From NCBI GenBank assembly GCA_020636405.1, contig JACJXW010000010.1, positions 248,001 to 312,000 on the forward strand: 64,000 nucleotides of DNA, read 5' to 3'. The notes under the pieces are model-generated. The model was not told the DNA's origin. It made no database searches and saw only the letters and a program-made list of their open reading frames with translations. Numbering within the stretch: position 1 is the stretch's first letter; the number at the start of each line of letters is the position of its first letter. Position numbers and translations under genes: made by a program. Positions 35,723 to 45,029 of this stretch are shown here, in pieces. Source of the DNA: Lewinellaceae bacterium. Lineage in GTDB: Bacteria > Bacteroidota > Bacteroidia > Chitinophagales > Saprospiraceae.

Positions 35723-37669
35723 ATGAAACATTGCTTACTTGCATTACTCCTTTGCACTCCTTTTTTTGCGCACAGCCAGGCAGCCGAAGCCACTTTGCTC
35801 GGCCACTGGAACGACGAGAGCATCCCGCCGGCCTTCTTTGCCAACCCTTATCACGACGTATGGGGAACCGTGGTCAACGACAAGGAGATCGGAATCCTGT
35901 GCTCAACTCTGGGCATTCACTTTTTTGACCTGAGCAACACCGAAGCCACCCTGGAACCGGTTGCTTTCGCACCCGCAACTGTTCAGGGCAACTCCATTGG
36001 CCACCGGGATGTAAAGACCTATCAACACTACGCCTATGCCGTGGCAGATGAAGGCGCCAGCACGCTTCAGATCATTGATATGAGCGGGCTGCCGGAATCC
36101 GTGGAAGTGGTTTATGAATCGGATGAGTTCATCCGGACCACGCACAACATCTTTATTGACGAAGACAACGCACGGCTCTATGCCGTGGGCGGCAACGGTT
36201 TCAGCCTCCGCATCCTGTCCCTGGCCAACCCGGAACAGCCAGAGCTGCTTGCCTCCTTTCCTACCGCCAGTGTTCCCATCCCCTACGTTCACGACCTGTA
36301 CGTACGGGATAATATCGCGTACCTGAGCGCCGGGCAGGCCGGTTTTATTGTCATGGATATGGCCGACCCCGCCAACCCCGAGCTGCTGGGAACGATGACG
36401 GAATACATCGAGCAAGGCTATAATCATTCCGGCTGGTTGTCGGACGACGGGCAGTACTTCTACCTTGCCGATGAAACGCACGGGCGCGACGTCAAGATCG
36501 TCGATGTCAGTGACCTTTCCAATATGAGGGTCGTGTCCACGATGAATGCTCATTCTTTTCCCGGGCAGATCCCTCACAATGTCTATCCTCAGGATGGGCT
36601 GTTGTTCATTTCCTATTATTATGACGGATTACAGGTTTTTGATGTTTCCAACCCGCTTTTTCCCCGCCGGGTAGCATACTACGACACCTACGCCGGGCCG
36701 GATGTGGAATTTTTTGCCGGCGCCTGGGGCATTTTTGTGCTCCCCTCAGGAAGAGCACTGATATCGGACATGAACAACGGTTTCTATTTCTTTGAGGCTA
36801 TCGAAGTGCCGCCCTATACTTCCATAACGGCCAATACGACCGGTATCAATGCCTGTCTGGCGGCAAGCGCTGATTTTTCTATCGAAATCGGCACGGATTT
36901 TCTATCCTCCGGAGTAACCCTTTCCACAGAAGGCAGTTCGGGCACGCTGGAGGTAGAACTCAACAATACCAACGCCAACCCAGGCGATATACTAACTGTT
37001 TCCGTTACGGGACTCGAACCGGGAGACGCGACACTGGTGATCCACGCCACCGATGGGGTAAGCGAAGGCCAGACAGAGATCAACGTGCATGTGATCGGCC
37101 TGCCGGTTCCGGTTATACTCCAGGCGCCGAACGACGGCCGGGAAAACGTCAGCCTCCGGCCCTTTTTCTTCTGGACGGCCAGCGGGCCCACCGCAACGCT
37201 GCCCAAGCGTATTCAACTGTCGACGGACCCGAATGATTTTGAAGGGAATATCATATACGAATCAGCTGTGAATGGCAACTCCTTAACCCTGCCTACCGAG
37301 TTGCAGGAAGGCACCACTTACTACTGGAGGATCCTTACCACCAGCGAATGTGGCGACAGCCCTTCGGAAGTGCATTCCTTCACTACGGAAACGACAACGA
37401 GCACGGTTTCGGAAGTAAATGGCAACCGCTTCCGGTTGTTCCCCAACCCGGCCAGCGAATTTGTGCGGCTAACCTTTGACCAGCCTATCGGTGAAGAAGC
37501 ACAGGTGGAATGGTTGTCCGCCAATGGGAAGCACATCAAAAGGGAAGTATTGCCGGCTCAGGGACAAGATTTGAAGATGAACATAAGCACCCTGCCCGAT
37601 GGCTTATATGTGGTAAGAATATCTACACAACAATTGTCCGTTAGCCGAAGGGTAGTTGTGAAGCGTTAG
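35723..37669 (+). CDS. T9SS-secreted LVIVD/choice-of-anchor B-type protein
   Basis: A 648-residue secreted protein with a signal peptide (1-19, ending AHSQ). The first 360 residues form a beta-propeller-like domain with LVIVD-style repeats (LQIIDMSGLPE, VKIVDVSDLSN, LQVFDVSNPLFPR). An Ig/Fn3-like stretch follows (about 370-570), and the end is a T9SS sorting domain (FRLFPNPASEFVRLTF). It is probably displayed on the surface or released; the function is unknown. Confidence 0.82.
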   Translation: MKHCLLALLLCTPFFAHSQAAEATLLGHWNDESIPPAFFANPYHDVWGTVVNDKEIGILCSTLGIHFFDLSNTEATLEPVAFAPATVQGNSIGHRDVKTYQHYAYAVADEGASTLQIIDMSGLPESVEVVYESDEFIRTTHNIFIDEDNARLYAVGGNGFSLRILSLANPEQPELLASFPTASVPIPYVHDLYVRDNIAYLSAGQAGFIVMDMADPANPELLGTMTEYIEQGYNHSGWLSDDGQYFYLADETHGRDVKIVDVSDLSNMRVVSTMNAHSFPGQIPHNVYPQDGLLFISYYYDGLQVFDVSNPLFPRRVAYYDTYAGPDVEFFAGAWGIFVLPSGRALISDMNNGFYFFEAIEVPPYTSITANTTGINACLAASADFSIEIGTDFLSSGVTLSTEGSSGTLEVELNNTNANPGDILTVSVTGLEPGDATLVIHATDGVSEGQTEINVHVIGLPVPVILQAPNDGRENVSLRPFFFWTASGPTATLPKRIQLSTDPNDFEGNIIYESAVNGNSLTLPTELQEGTTYYWRILTTSECGDSPSEVHSFTTETTTSTVSEVNGNRFRLFPNPASEFVRLTFDQPIGEEAQVEWLSANGKHIKREVLPAQGQDLKMNISTLPDGLYVVRISTQQLSVSRRVVVKR

Positions 37670-37685
37670 GGGCCTAACAAAGCCC

Positions 37686-37734
37686 TACGTTAATACCCTA
37701 GTATGGCTTGGGGCGATACTAGGGTATTAACGTA
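37686..37734. terminator. 19-base perfect hairpin between convergent genes
   Basis: TACGTTAATACCCTAGTAT (37686-37704) and its exact complement (37716-37734) flank an 11-base loop. The structure lies 16 bases after the LVIVD gene stop and 14 bases before the stop of the convergent SPOR-like gene, so it can serve both. Confidence 0.75.
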
Positions 37735-37748
37735 AAACAATCCGATCT

Positions 37749-38378
37749 CTATTTCACGTTGATGCCAGCCTCCGCCAGAGTGATGCGCACTCCGTCGCGG
37801 TAGGGCACCACCCAGGCGTCCTTCACTCCGATCTTTTGCATGTGCGTTTTCAGTGCATCGGCATCCTGGTAATCGCGGAAGAAGCCGATCAGGATCTTTT
37901 GCAGGCCCCCTTCCATTTCCAGGTCCATATTGTCATTTTCCTGGTCCAGGTTGCCCGGAATATTGGTTTTTCCGTAAGCACCGATCTGCACCCGGAACAC
38001 CAGTCCTGACATATCCGTCCCACTTCCTTTGGACGCCATGGAGGCCTTTTCTTCGTTGAGCTGCTGAATGGCATTCTGGGAAGCGATCAGGCGGCTGTTG
38101 AGGTTGGAGATCTCCTGCTGCATCTGGTTGACCTGGTTTTCATTCGATACCCGGCTGGCCTCCAGCTGAGTCAGTTTGAGTTCCATTTCCCTCTTTTGCT
38201 TTTGGGCCATTTCGGCCTCTTCCGACAACTCTTTCAAACCTGCCGGATTGCGTTTGTATTCCTTGGCCTGGTTTTTCCAGTACTTCAGCTCTTCTTTGGT
38301 AAGGTCCTGCGCCTGTCCCTGAAATGGGGTAGCGGCGATGAAAAGAGCGGCGATAAAAAGATGAATTAGCATTCTCAT
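37749..38378 (-). CDS. exported coiled-coil protein with a SPOR-like domain
   Basis: A 209-residue protein with a signal peptide (about 1-23, ending GQAQ). It has a long coiled coil (about 48-112; AEMAQKQKREMELKLTQLEA) and a C-terminal SPOR-like domain (FRVQIGAYGKTNIPG near 127). SPOR domains bind denuded peptidoglycan at division sites. The second Met at 38372 is also a possible start. A TATATTTG box lies at 38598-38605 on the complement. Confidence 0.7.
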   Translation of the reverse strand: MRMLIHLFIAALFIAATPFQGQAQDLTKEELKYWKNQAKEYKRNPAGLKELSEEAEMAQKQKREMELKLTQLEASRVSNENQVNQMQQEISNLNSRLIASQNAIQQLNEEKASMASKGSGTDMSGLVFRVQIGAYGKTNIPGNLDQENDNMDLEMEGGLQKILIGFFRDYQDADALKTHMQKIGVKDAWVVPYRDGVRITLAEAGINVK

Positions 38379-38597
38379 TGTACAAAGTTTTATCGGTTAA
38401 AAGTTATAATCTTTAAGGAGCGGCCTTATCCGTATCCAATGCGGGGCAAAGCCATTTTCAACTGGAGTAAGCAGGGGGAAATACCATACACAGACAGCTC
38501 GAAATACCGGGGCTTGGTTGCAGAAAAGAAAAGAGGAAGGAATTGTTTTCACAGGCATCCGTTCCTACAAGTAAGCAAAACAGGGTGTTGGACGAGG

Positions 38598-38605
38598 CAA
38601 ATATA
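38598..38605 (-). promoter_or_regulatory. candidate -7 box TATATTTG
   Basis: An exact TAnnTTTG match, on the minus strand, 220 bases upstream of the SPOR-like gene. No clear -33 box. Confidence 0.35.
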
Positions 38606-38685
38606 AGAATTTTTACAAATCCATGCACGATAAAGTGAAATGCTACCCGTTGTTTTCCCGCCCAAACAAACCGGCGGACACTCTT

Positions 38686-38700
38686 CTGCCCTTCGGGCAG
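38686..38700. terminator. short hairpin CTGCCC-TTC-GGGCAG
   Basis: It starts 2 bases after the stop of the minus-strand aminotransferase gene. There is no U-tract. Confidence 0.45.
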
Positions 38701-38702
38701 GG

Positions 38703-39815
38703 CTAAATGATCTCCTTCAAAGCAGCGCAGAGCATATGCACATGGTTGGGGGTGCTGCTCTCGCCCATCAGGCCGATGCGCCAGATCTTTCCTGCATACT
38801 TACCCAGCCCTCCTCCGATCTCTATATTGTATTCTTCCAGCAGCCGCTTTCTCGTAGCTGCTTCGTCAACGCCAGGAGGCACGAGTACAGCATTGAGCAT
38901 GGGCAGGCGGTACTCGGGTTTTACCAGGAATTCAAAACCCATCGATTCCAGTTCTTTCTTCAGCAATTCATGGTTCCTGCGGTGGCGCGCAAAGCGGTTT
39001 TCCAACCCCTCTTCCAGCACCAGGCGGTACGCTTCCCGCAGGGCGAACATGGAGGAGACCGGGGCTGTGTGGTGATAAGCCCGCTTGGCCCCTGCCCAGT
39101 AACTCTTCACCAGCGACAGGTCGAGGAACCAGCTCTGCACTTTCGTTTTGCGCGCTTCGAGCGCTTCCACCGCCCGGCCGCTGAAGGATACCGGCGAGAG
39201 GCCCGGTGGGGCGCTCAGGCATTTCTGAGTGCCCGAATAGATGGCGTCAATGCCCCATTCATCCGTCTTCAACTGCGTCCCGCAATAGGAGGTTACAGCG
39301 TCTACCAGGAAGAGCGCGCCGGCCTCTTTTGTCATTTTGCTGATCTCTTCCAGGGGCTGCAATACACCGGTAGAGGTTTCGGCGTGCACGATAGCCACCA
39401 GTTTGGGGCTGCTGTTCTCCAACGCCTCCTTCACCTGCTGAGGGTCGATCGGCTCTCCCCAGGGCGCTTCTACACGAGACACCTTCGCGCCACAACGCTC
39501 GACTATATCCGCCATGCGGCCGCCAAATACGCCATGGATACAGATCAAGGCCTCATCGCCCGGCTCCAGAAGATTGACCAGGCAGGTTTCCATGCCGGCG
39601 CTGCCCGGGGCAGATACCACGAAGGTAAGGTGGTTCCGGGTTTGAAAAGTGAGCTGTGCCATGGCCTTGATATCGTCCATAACCGCTACAAATTCAGGAT
39701 CGAGGTGGCCGATCAGCGGAGTGGCCATGGCCTTGAGAACGCGGGGGTGTACATCGCTGGGGCCCGGCCCCATCAGAATGCGTTGGCTCGTGTTGAGTTC
39801 AGTTTGATAAGACAT
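38703..39815 (-). CDS. class V aminotransferase (alanine-glyoxylate/serine-pyruvate type)
   Basis: A 370-residue PLP enzyme. It opens with ILMGPGPSDVHPRVLKAM, typical of this type. PLP contacts SAPGSAGMETCLVNLL and VDAVTSYCG are visible, and the Schiff-base Lys is in YSGTQKCLSAPPGLS. It probably transfers an amino group to glyoxylate or pyruvate. It stands alone between terminator-like hairpins. Confidence 0.9.
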   Translation of the reverse strand: MSYQTELNTSQRILMGPGPSDVHPRVLKAMATPLIGHLDPEFVAVMDDIKAMAQLTFQTRNHLTFVVSAPGSAGMETCLVNLLEPGDEALICIHGVFGGRMADIVERCGAKVSRVEAPWGEPIDPQQVKEALENSSPKLVAIVHAETSTGVLQPLEEISKMTKEAGALFLVDAVTSYCGTQLKTDEWGIDAIYSGTQKCLSAPPGLSPVSFSGRAVEALEARKTKVQSWFLDLSLVKSYWAGAKRAYHHTAPVSSMFALREAYRLVLEEGLENRFARHRRNHELLKKELESMGFEFLVKPEYRLPMLNAVLVPPGVDEAATRKRLLEEYNIEIGGGLGKYAGKIWRIGLMGESSTPNHVHMLCAALKEII

Positions 39816-39860
39816 GGAGTAATATTACGATAAATAAAATTTTCCCGATTAGTTCTCCCT

Positions 39861-39916
39861 AAAAATAAAGCTTCCGAATGCTTTATCCCGGGTTTCAGGT
39901 GATAAAACATTCGGAA
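39861..39916 (-). terminator. intrinsic terminator of the universal stress protein gene
   Basis: The arms at 39901-39916 and 39872-39887 form a 16-pair stem with one G-U pair, ending just before a U-rich tail on the minus strand (UUUAUUUUU). A T-run also follows on the plus strand, so it may work in both directions. It is the clearest classic terminator in the window. Confidence 0.75.
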
Positions 39917-39944
39917 CAGCCTTTTTTAGGGTTATAAACAACGC

Positions 39945-40880
39945 CTATTTAACTACCAATACCGGGATGCTGGCATCGATGTTCAGGAGCGTTTCCGTCG
40001 TGCTTCCCAGCAGCATCAATTCGAGCCTGGAGTGGCCTTTACAGCCCATAACGATCAGGCTGGCGCCGGCCTCTTTGGCATTGTCCATGATGTGGTGGGC
40101 CACATCCGGCATGTCATTCCAGATCAATATGGGCTGTATCTGGCTGATGTATTCCGGCAGCTCTTCCTCCATGAACTTTTCAAACCCCTTCTCGTGGTTC
40201 TCCTGAATATTCTTTTCGAAACGTTCAGGGGTCATGTTCAGTTTGTAGGCCATGAGGTTCGGCCGCTGATAAATATTGATGGCAAAAACCTTCACACTCT
40301 CGCCGGCCTGGGCTTTGATCGACAGGGCAGCCTTCAGGGCCCTGACAGAGTTTTCAGAAAAGTCTATGGGCACCAGAATGTTTTTAAGGCCAGCAGTGGC
40401 ATTTTCAGGGACTACCAACACATTGGCCTTTGTATGGCGGATCAGGTTCTTCGACATGATGCCGTGCGTAAGAGACTCCGCCTTTTTGCCGATCACCAGC
40501 AAGTCTGCCTTTTTTTCATTGGCCAGAGCCAATAATTTCTCTAGTGGAGCACCCTCTTCAATAAAGTAATGAACATCGGAAGCTGCTCTTTCGGGCATGA
40601 TATCCCGCACCCTGTCTGAGAGTACGCGGAGAGCTTCTTCTTCATCCTCGTGGCTGGCCTCGATACCGGGGGCAACGGCCAGTGGAAGCCTGGCCCGCGT
40701 ACTGGGAATGACATGCAAAAAGGAGATGCCTGCGATCGGGATCGGCCCTTTGAAAAAATCGAGATATTTCAGCAAGGGCTCATCTTCCCTGCTGAGGGAA
40801 AGGCCAACGATGGCTTCTCGTACCTTGAACGGTTGCAGCGTTTCATTTTTCACTGCTTTCTTTCCTGTTGCAGTACGCAT
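39945..40880 (-). CDS. tandem-domain universal stress protein
   Basis: A 311-residue protein with two UspA domains. The second has a complete ATP-binding motif (MGCKGHSRLELMLLGSTTE, G-x2-G-x9-G-S/T), while in the first the motif is degenerate (IGKKAESLTHGIMSK). It probably senses nucleotide or stress state. The start at 40880 gives MRTATGKKAVK; an in-frame ATG at 40925 would add 15 residues. A CRP/FNR-like dyad lies 75 bases upstream. Confidence 0.88.
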   Translation of the reverse strand: MRTATGKKAVKNETLQPFKVREAIVGLSLSREDEPLLKYLDFFKGPIPIAGISFLHVIPSTRARLPLAVAPGIEASHEDEEEALRVLSDRVRDIMPERAASDVHYFIEEGAPLEKLLALANEKKADLLVIGKKAESLTHGIMSKNLIRHTKANVLVVPENATAGLKNILVPIDFSENSVRALKAALSIKAQAGESVKVFAINIYQRPNLMAYKLNMTPERFEKNIQENHEKGFEKFMEEELPEYISQIQPILIWNDMPDVAHHIMDNAKEAGASLIVMGCKGHSRLELMLLGSTTETLLNIDASIPVLVVK

Positions 40881-40954
40881 ATCGATTAGTTTTACGAATT
40901 TACTGGGAGAATATTTTCCAATCATAATTAAGGAGAAACCTGGCACTTTTTCAA

Positions 40955-40966
40955 TGATAAATGTCA
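40955..40966. promoter_or_regulatory. CRP/FNR-like dyad TGATAAATGTCA
   Basis: It lies between divergent universal stress and M28 peptidase genes, has AA before and GT after, and matches the reverse-symmetric form of the motif. Universal stress genes are common FNR targets, so this is the most plausible of the five. Confidence 0.4.
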
Positions 40967-41065
40967 GTAACCTCCAGGCTTGCAAGCACCTCCATGCAAA
41001 ATTGGCGGCAACTGAACCATAGCTCCGGATTTCAGTTTACATTCCATAATCAAACCGTCCCGATA

Positions 41066-42448
41066 ATGTATCTCTGCAAAAAACTACTCTTCTTCTTCGC
41101 CTTTTTTGTCTTCAACAAGCTGATGGCTCAGAGCAGCCTCGCCGTACCTCCCCAGATGGATCCCCGCCTGCTGGAGATCAGCCAGGCTCCTTCCGCCGAA
41201 CGCCTTGAGGCCGACATCCGGCAACTGGCCGGCTTCGGCACGAGGCACACCTTGTCTGATACCTTATCCGACACCCGGGGCATCGGCGCTGCCCGGCGGT
41301 GGATCAAAGCCGAGTTCGATAAGATCTCCAAGGATTGCAACGGCTGCCTGGAAGTATTCTATCAACGCAGCCTGGTGCCCGCCGAAGGCAACCGGCGTTT
41401 TGTAGAGGATACCTGGGTAGTCAATGTGGTGGCCATTCAGAGGGGCAGCCGCTATCCCGGCCGCTATGTCATCATGAGCGGCGATATCGACTCGCGCGTT
41501 TCAGATCCGCTCGATGGCATTTCCGATTCCCCCGGCGCCAATGATAATGCCTCGGGCATGGCGGGCGTCCTCGAGGCCGCCCGTGTCCTGACGAAGTATC
41601 AATTTCCGGCCAGCATCGTCTACACCGGCCTTTCCGGCGAGGAGCAGGGCTTGTTTGGGGGCAAGCATATGGCCGAAGTGGCCAAAGCCGAGGGCTGGGA
41701 CATAATAGGAGTGCTCAACAACGATATGATCGGCAACATTCAGGGCATAGACGGTGTGATCGACAACTCCTCTTTTCGGGTGTTTTCCGAGCCCACTCCC
41801 GCTACCGCCGATGAGCGGCTGCGCACCTGGAACCGTTTCTACGGCGGAGAAGTGGACGGCCCCTCCCGGCAACTGGCCCGTTATATCGAACGCCTCACCA
41901 GCCAGTATATGGACAACCTTAAAGCTATCATGATCTACCGCCTGGACCGATTCGGCAGGAGTGGCCATCATCGCCCTTTCAACGACCAGGGCTTTCCCGG
42001 GGTCCGCATCATGGAAACGCACGAAAATTACTACCGCCAGCATCAGGACCTGCGCACCGAGGACGGCATACAGTACGGCGACGTCATTGAAGGGGTCAAC
42101 TTCGACTACGCGGCCAGGCTTACCGCAGTCAACGCCATCACCCTCGCAGCCCTGGCGTGGGCCCCTCCGCCCCCACAGAACCTGATGATCGGCGGGGCCG
42201 TAGAACCCTCTACCCAACTGCAATGGGATGCCATCGACGATGCCGGCCTGGCTGGATATAAAGTTTACTGGCGGGAAACCACTGCCCCGCAGTGGCAGCA
42301 CTCCCGCTTTGTAGGCCAAGTGACGGAATACACGCTGGAGAATATCATCATCGATAATTATCTCTTCGGCGTTGCGGCAGTAGGCCAGGATGGGAACGAA
42401 AGCGTAGTGGCCTACCCCACCAGCCTGATACCCCGGCGAAGGAACTAA
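41066..42448 (+). CDS. secreted M28-family peptidase with a C-terminal Fn3-like domain
   Basis: A 460-residue exported metallopeptidase with a signal peptide (MYLCKKLLFFFAFFVFNKLM). The M28 metal residues are seen at PGANDNASG (bridging Asp), SGEEQGLFGG (Glu pair), NNDMIGN (Asp) and SGHHRPFN (His). The usual first His ligand (HxDS) is replaced by Asp (GDIDSR). The last 90 residues resemble an Fn3 domain (LQWDAIDDAGLAGYKVYWRE). The start was chosen at the first Met of the signal peptide; longer versions would lack it. Confidence 0.85.
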   Translation: MYLCKKLLFFFAFFVFNKLMAQSSLAVPPQMDPRLLEISQAPSAERLEADIRQLAGFGTRHTLSDTLSDTRGIGAARRWIKAEFDKISKDCNGCLEVFYQRSLVPAEGNRRFVEDTWVVNVVAIQRGSRYPGRYVIMSGDIDSRVSDPLDGISDSPGANDNASGMAGVLEAARVLTKYQFPASIVYTGLSGEEQGLFGGKHMAEVAKAEGWDIIGVLNNDMIGNIQGIDGVIDNSSFRVFSEPTPATADERLRTWNRFYGGEVDGPSRQLARYIERLTSQYMDNLKAIMIYRLDRFGRSGHHRPFNDQGFPGVRIMETHENYYRQHQDLRTEDGIQYGDVIEGVNFDYAARLTAVNAITLAALAWAPPPPQNLMIGGAVEPSTQLQWDAIDDAGLAGYKVYWRETTAPQWQHSRFVGQVTEYTLENIIIDNYLFGVAAVGQDGNESVVAYPTSLIPRRRN

Positions 42449-42517
42449 GGCCTTTTTACAGCAATATTAAATACGAGTGCCCCGGAAGAGCAGCCATCGG
42501 CCGGCCGAATCACCGAA

Positions 42518-42568
42518 TCCCCGCCTTCGCCAAAGCTCCGAGCGGGCAGAGACGAATAACGAATCTCG
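42518..42568. repeat. intergenic imperfect palindrome with GATTCGTTATTC-type unit, copy 1
   Basis: CCCGCCTTCGCCAAAGCTC leads into CGAGCGGGCAGAGACGAAT. The same core recurs at 56782-56819. It lies 40-90 bases upstream of namZ. Confidence 0.5.
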
Positions 42569-42607
42569 GTATTGCGGCCAATCTTCTACCTTTGAGGTAA
42601 AAAGAAC

Positions 42608-43816
42608 ATGAACCAAAAGCCCTCCCCCGCCATCCAAACCGGCCTGGCCCGGCTGGCCGCCGAGCAGGAATGGTTTGACAAAATAACCGGCCGCGTCGGC
42701 TACCTTTGCCATAGCGCTTCGGTGAACGAACGGCTGGAGCACGGCGCCACTGTCCTGAAACGCCTCTTCGGCAAGCGGCTGCGCGCCCTGTTTGCCCCTC
42801 AGCACGGGTTGGCCACCGACGCCCAGGACAACATGATCGAGTCGCCCCATTTTTTCCACAATCATTTCCAACTGCCGGTTTACAGCCTCTATTCAGAAAC
42901 CCGGGTGCCCACCGCCGAAATGCTGGCCGAGACCGATCACCTGGTAATCGACCTGCAGGACAATGGCGCCCGCGTGTACACGTACATCTGGACGATGGTA
43001 CTGTCCCTGGAGGCCTGCGGGAAAGCCGGGGTTCCGGTTACCGTTCTCGACCGCCCCAACCCGATGGGAGGAGAACGGGTAGAAGGCAATATTTCAGAAT
43101 CGGGATTTCGGTCCATTATCGGCTGGTTACCGCTGCCGATGCGACACGGAATGACGGCAGGAGAGATCGCACAGTTCGCTGTCCAGCACTGGGGGATCGA
43201 TTGTGAACTGCAGGTAATACCTATGCAGGGCTGGCAACGGAACATGCGCTTTGAGGATACCGGATTGCCCTGGGTTTTGCCTTCTCCCAACTTCCCTTCA
43301 CTGGACACTTCCGGCGTTTATCCCGGCACCGTGCTCTTCGAAGGCTCCAGCCTGTCGGAAGGGCGCGGCACCACCCGGCCCTTTGAACTGATCGGGCACC
43401 CTCAGCTGGACGCTTATCGTTTTATCGAACAATGCCATGACTCTATGGAAAAAGTGGGGATCAAGGGTTGTCGCCTGCGCCCTGCCACTTTCGTTCCAAC
43501 CTTCGACAAACATGCCGGGCAGGCCTGCAACGGCTTCCAGCTGCACATCACCGACCCGGCCACTTTTCTGCCCTGGATCACCGGCCAGTGGCTCCTGCGG
43601 GAGCTGTTCCGGGAAATGGGAAAACAATTCTCCTGGCGGCAGCCTCCTTTCGAATACGTTTACGACAAACTGCCCATCGACCTGCTGAACGGCAGCGACA
43701 AGCCGCGGCTATGGATAGAAAAACAGGGAGCAATGGAAGAACTGCAGGCACTGGAAGATGCCCACAGGGAGGAATTTATGGAACAGCGAAGGCAGGTATT
43801 GCGCTATCCGGATTGA
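42608..43816 (+). CDS. namZ: exo-beta-N-acetylmuramidase-type protein (NamZ, DUF1343)
   Basis: A 402-residue protein of the DUF1343/GH171 group, which removes terminal N-acetylmuramic acid from peptidoglycan fragments. The signatures LFAPQHGLATDAQDN, LVIDLQDNGARVYTYIWTM and NPMGGERVEGN are recognisable. It has no signal peptide, so it would act in the cytoplasm or by unusual export. The next gene begins within 30 bases, which suggests an operon. Confidence 0.85.
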   Translation: MNQKPSPAIQTGLARLAAEQEWFDKITGRVGYLCHSASVNERLEHGATVLKRLFGKRLRALFAPQHGLATDAQDNMIESPHFFHNHFQLPVYSLYSETRVPTAEMLAETDHLVIDLQDNGARVYTYIWTMVLSLEACGKAGVPVTVLDRPNPMGGERVEGNISESGFRSIIGWLPLPMRHGMTAGEIAQFAVQHWGIDCELQVIPMQGWQRNMRFEDTGLPWVLPSPNFPSLDTSGVYPGTVLFEGSSLSEGRGTTRPFELIGHPQLDAYRFIEQCHDSMEKVGIKGCRLRPATFVPTFDKHAGQACNGFQLHITDPATFLPWITGQWLLRELFREMGKQFSWRQPPFEYVYDKLPIDLLNGSDKPRLWIEKQGAMEELQALEDAHREEFMEQRRQVLRYPD

Positions 43817-43844
43817 ATTCCTTATTTTCAGCTCAAAACGCTCC

Positions 43845-45005
43845 ATGCACTTCGACAAATCAGTTTTTTCCGCACAGGAGGCCACTTTTATCGGCCACTG
43901 CAGCGTATCTCCCCTTTTCAGCAAAGCAGCGGACGTAGCCGTCGAAATGCTGCGCGCCCAGGAAAAATGGGGCGGAGCGCCAGTCGTTGAGGCCTATATG
44001 AAACATCTGGACGAACTGAAGGTGTACGCCTCGGCCTTACTCCGAACCCAGCCGGAAAACATCGCCTCGGTCAGGAATACTTCCGACGCGCTTTCTGTTG
44101 TCGCCAATGGCTATCCGTTCGAACCCGGCGATGAGGTCATCTCCTTCGTGCAGGAATACCCTGCCAACTTCCATCCCTGGCGCCTGCAGGAACTTACCCG
44201 GGGCGTCAGGCTAAAGCTGCTTTCCAACCTTCCTGCCCGGGATGACATCCCCGCCGATGTGATCGGCACATGGAGTATGGCCGAACTGGAAAGCCTGATC
44301 ACGGCCCGGACCCGGGTCATCGCCCTCAGCCATGTTCAGTTCACCAGTGGATACGCTGCTAACCTGCATGCCCTGGGGCAATTGTGCAAAGAACGCGGCA
44401 TTGACCTGGTCATCGACGCCGCCCAGAGCCTGGGCATTCAGCCCGTCTTCCCGGAAGAGATGAACATTGCCGCCCTGGCTTCCGCAGGCTGGAAATGGCT
44501 ACTGGGCCCGATGGGTACCGGGATCTTTTATACCGCCCCTGCTTTTCGGGAAAAATTGCGTCCCATACAGGTAGGGGCAGAAACCATGGTGCAGGAGTTC
44601 GATTTTATGAACCTGGAATGGAATCCCATCCCTACCGCCCGCCGGTTCGAGTTCAGTACCTCCCCCATTTACCTGGTGGCCGCGCTGGCTACCTGTCTCC
44701 GCGAGGTGCACGCCCGTTATGGGGCCGAGGCCCTCTTTCAGGAAGCCCTTCGCCTGCAGGATCTCTTTCTGGAAAAGCTCGACAATCCCGCCTTTAAGCC
44801 CCTGCTGTTTGAGCCGGAGCACCGTTCGGGTATCCTTTCCATCTATTGTGAAAACCTTGAAGGCATCAAAGCAAGCCTGGCGGAGAAGAACATCGTATGC
44901 GCCCCGCGTAGTGGTATGTTGCGGGTAGCGCCTCATTTTTACAATACCGATGAGGATATGGAACGCCTGGCGGAAGTGTTGAACGAGTTTCGTGCCAGGC
45001 CATAA
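43845..45005 (+). CDS. class V aminotransferase / cysteine desulfurase-like protein
   Basis: A 386-residue PLP-dependent enzyme of fold type I. It has the aspartate-PLP region DLVIDAAQSLGIQPV and the Schiff-base Lys in SAGWKWLLGPMGTG. It resembles kynureninase/selenocysteine lyase-like proteins; no active-site Cys loop typical of SufS is evident. The start at 43845 (MHFDKSVF) was chosen because upstream codons overlap namZ. Confidence 0.82.
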   Translation: MHFDKSVFSAQEATFIGHCSVSPLFSKAADVAVEMLRAQEKWGGAPVVEAYMKHLDELKVYASALLRTQPENIASVRNTSDALSVVANGYPFEPGDEVISFVQEYPANFHPWRLQELTRGVRLKLLSNLPARDDIPADVIGTWSMAELESLITARTRVIALSHVQFTSGYAANLHALGQLCKERGIDLVIDAAQSLGIQPVFPEEMNIAALASAGWKWLLGPMGTGIFYTAPAFREKLRPIQVGAETMVQEFDFMNLEWNPIPTARRFEFSTSPIYLVAALATCLREVHARYGAEALFQEALRLQDLFLEKLDNPAFKPLLFEPEHRSGILSIYCENLEGIKASLAEKNIVCAPRSGMLRVAPHFYNTDEDMERLAEVLNEFRARP

Positions 45006-45029
45006 TCCCGACAGGGTTTTCGTAAGAGC

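Larger units (their letters stand above)
38379..38702. other. intergenic region, 324 bases
   Basis: It contains the TATATTTG box (38598-38605, minus strand) and a short CTGCCC/GGGCAG hairpin (38686-38700) that directly follows the aminotransferase stop. No gene is recognised. Confidence 0.5.
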
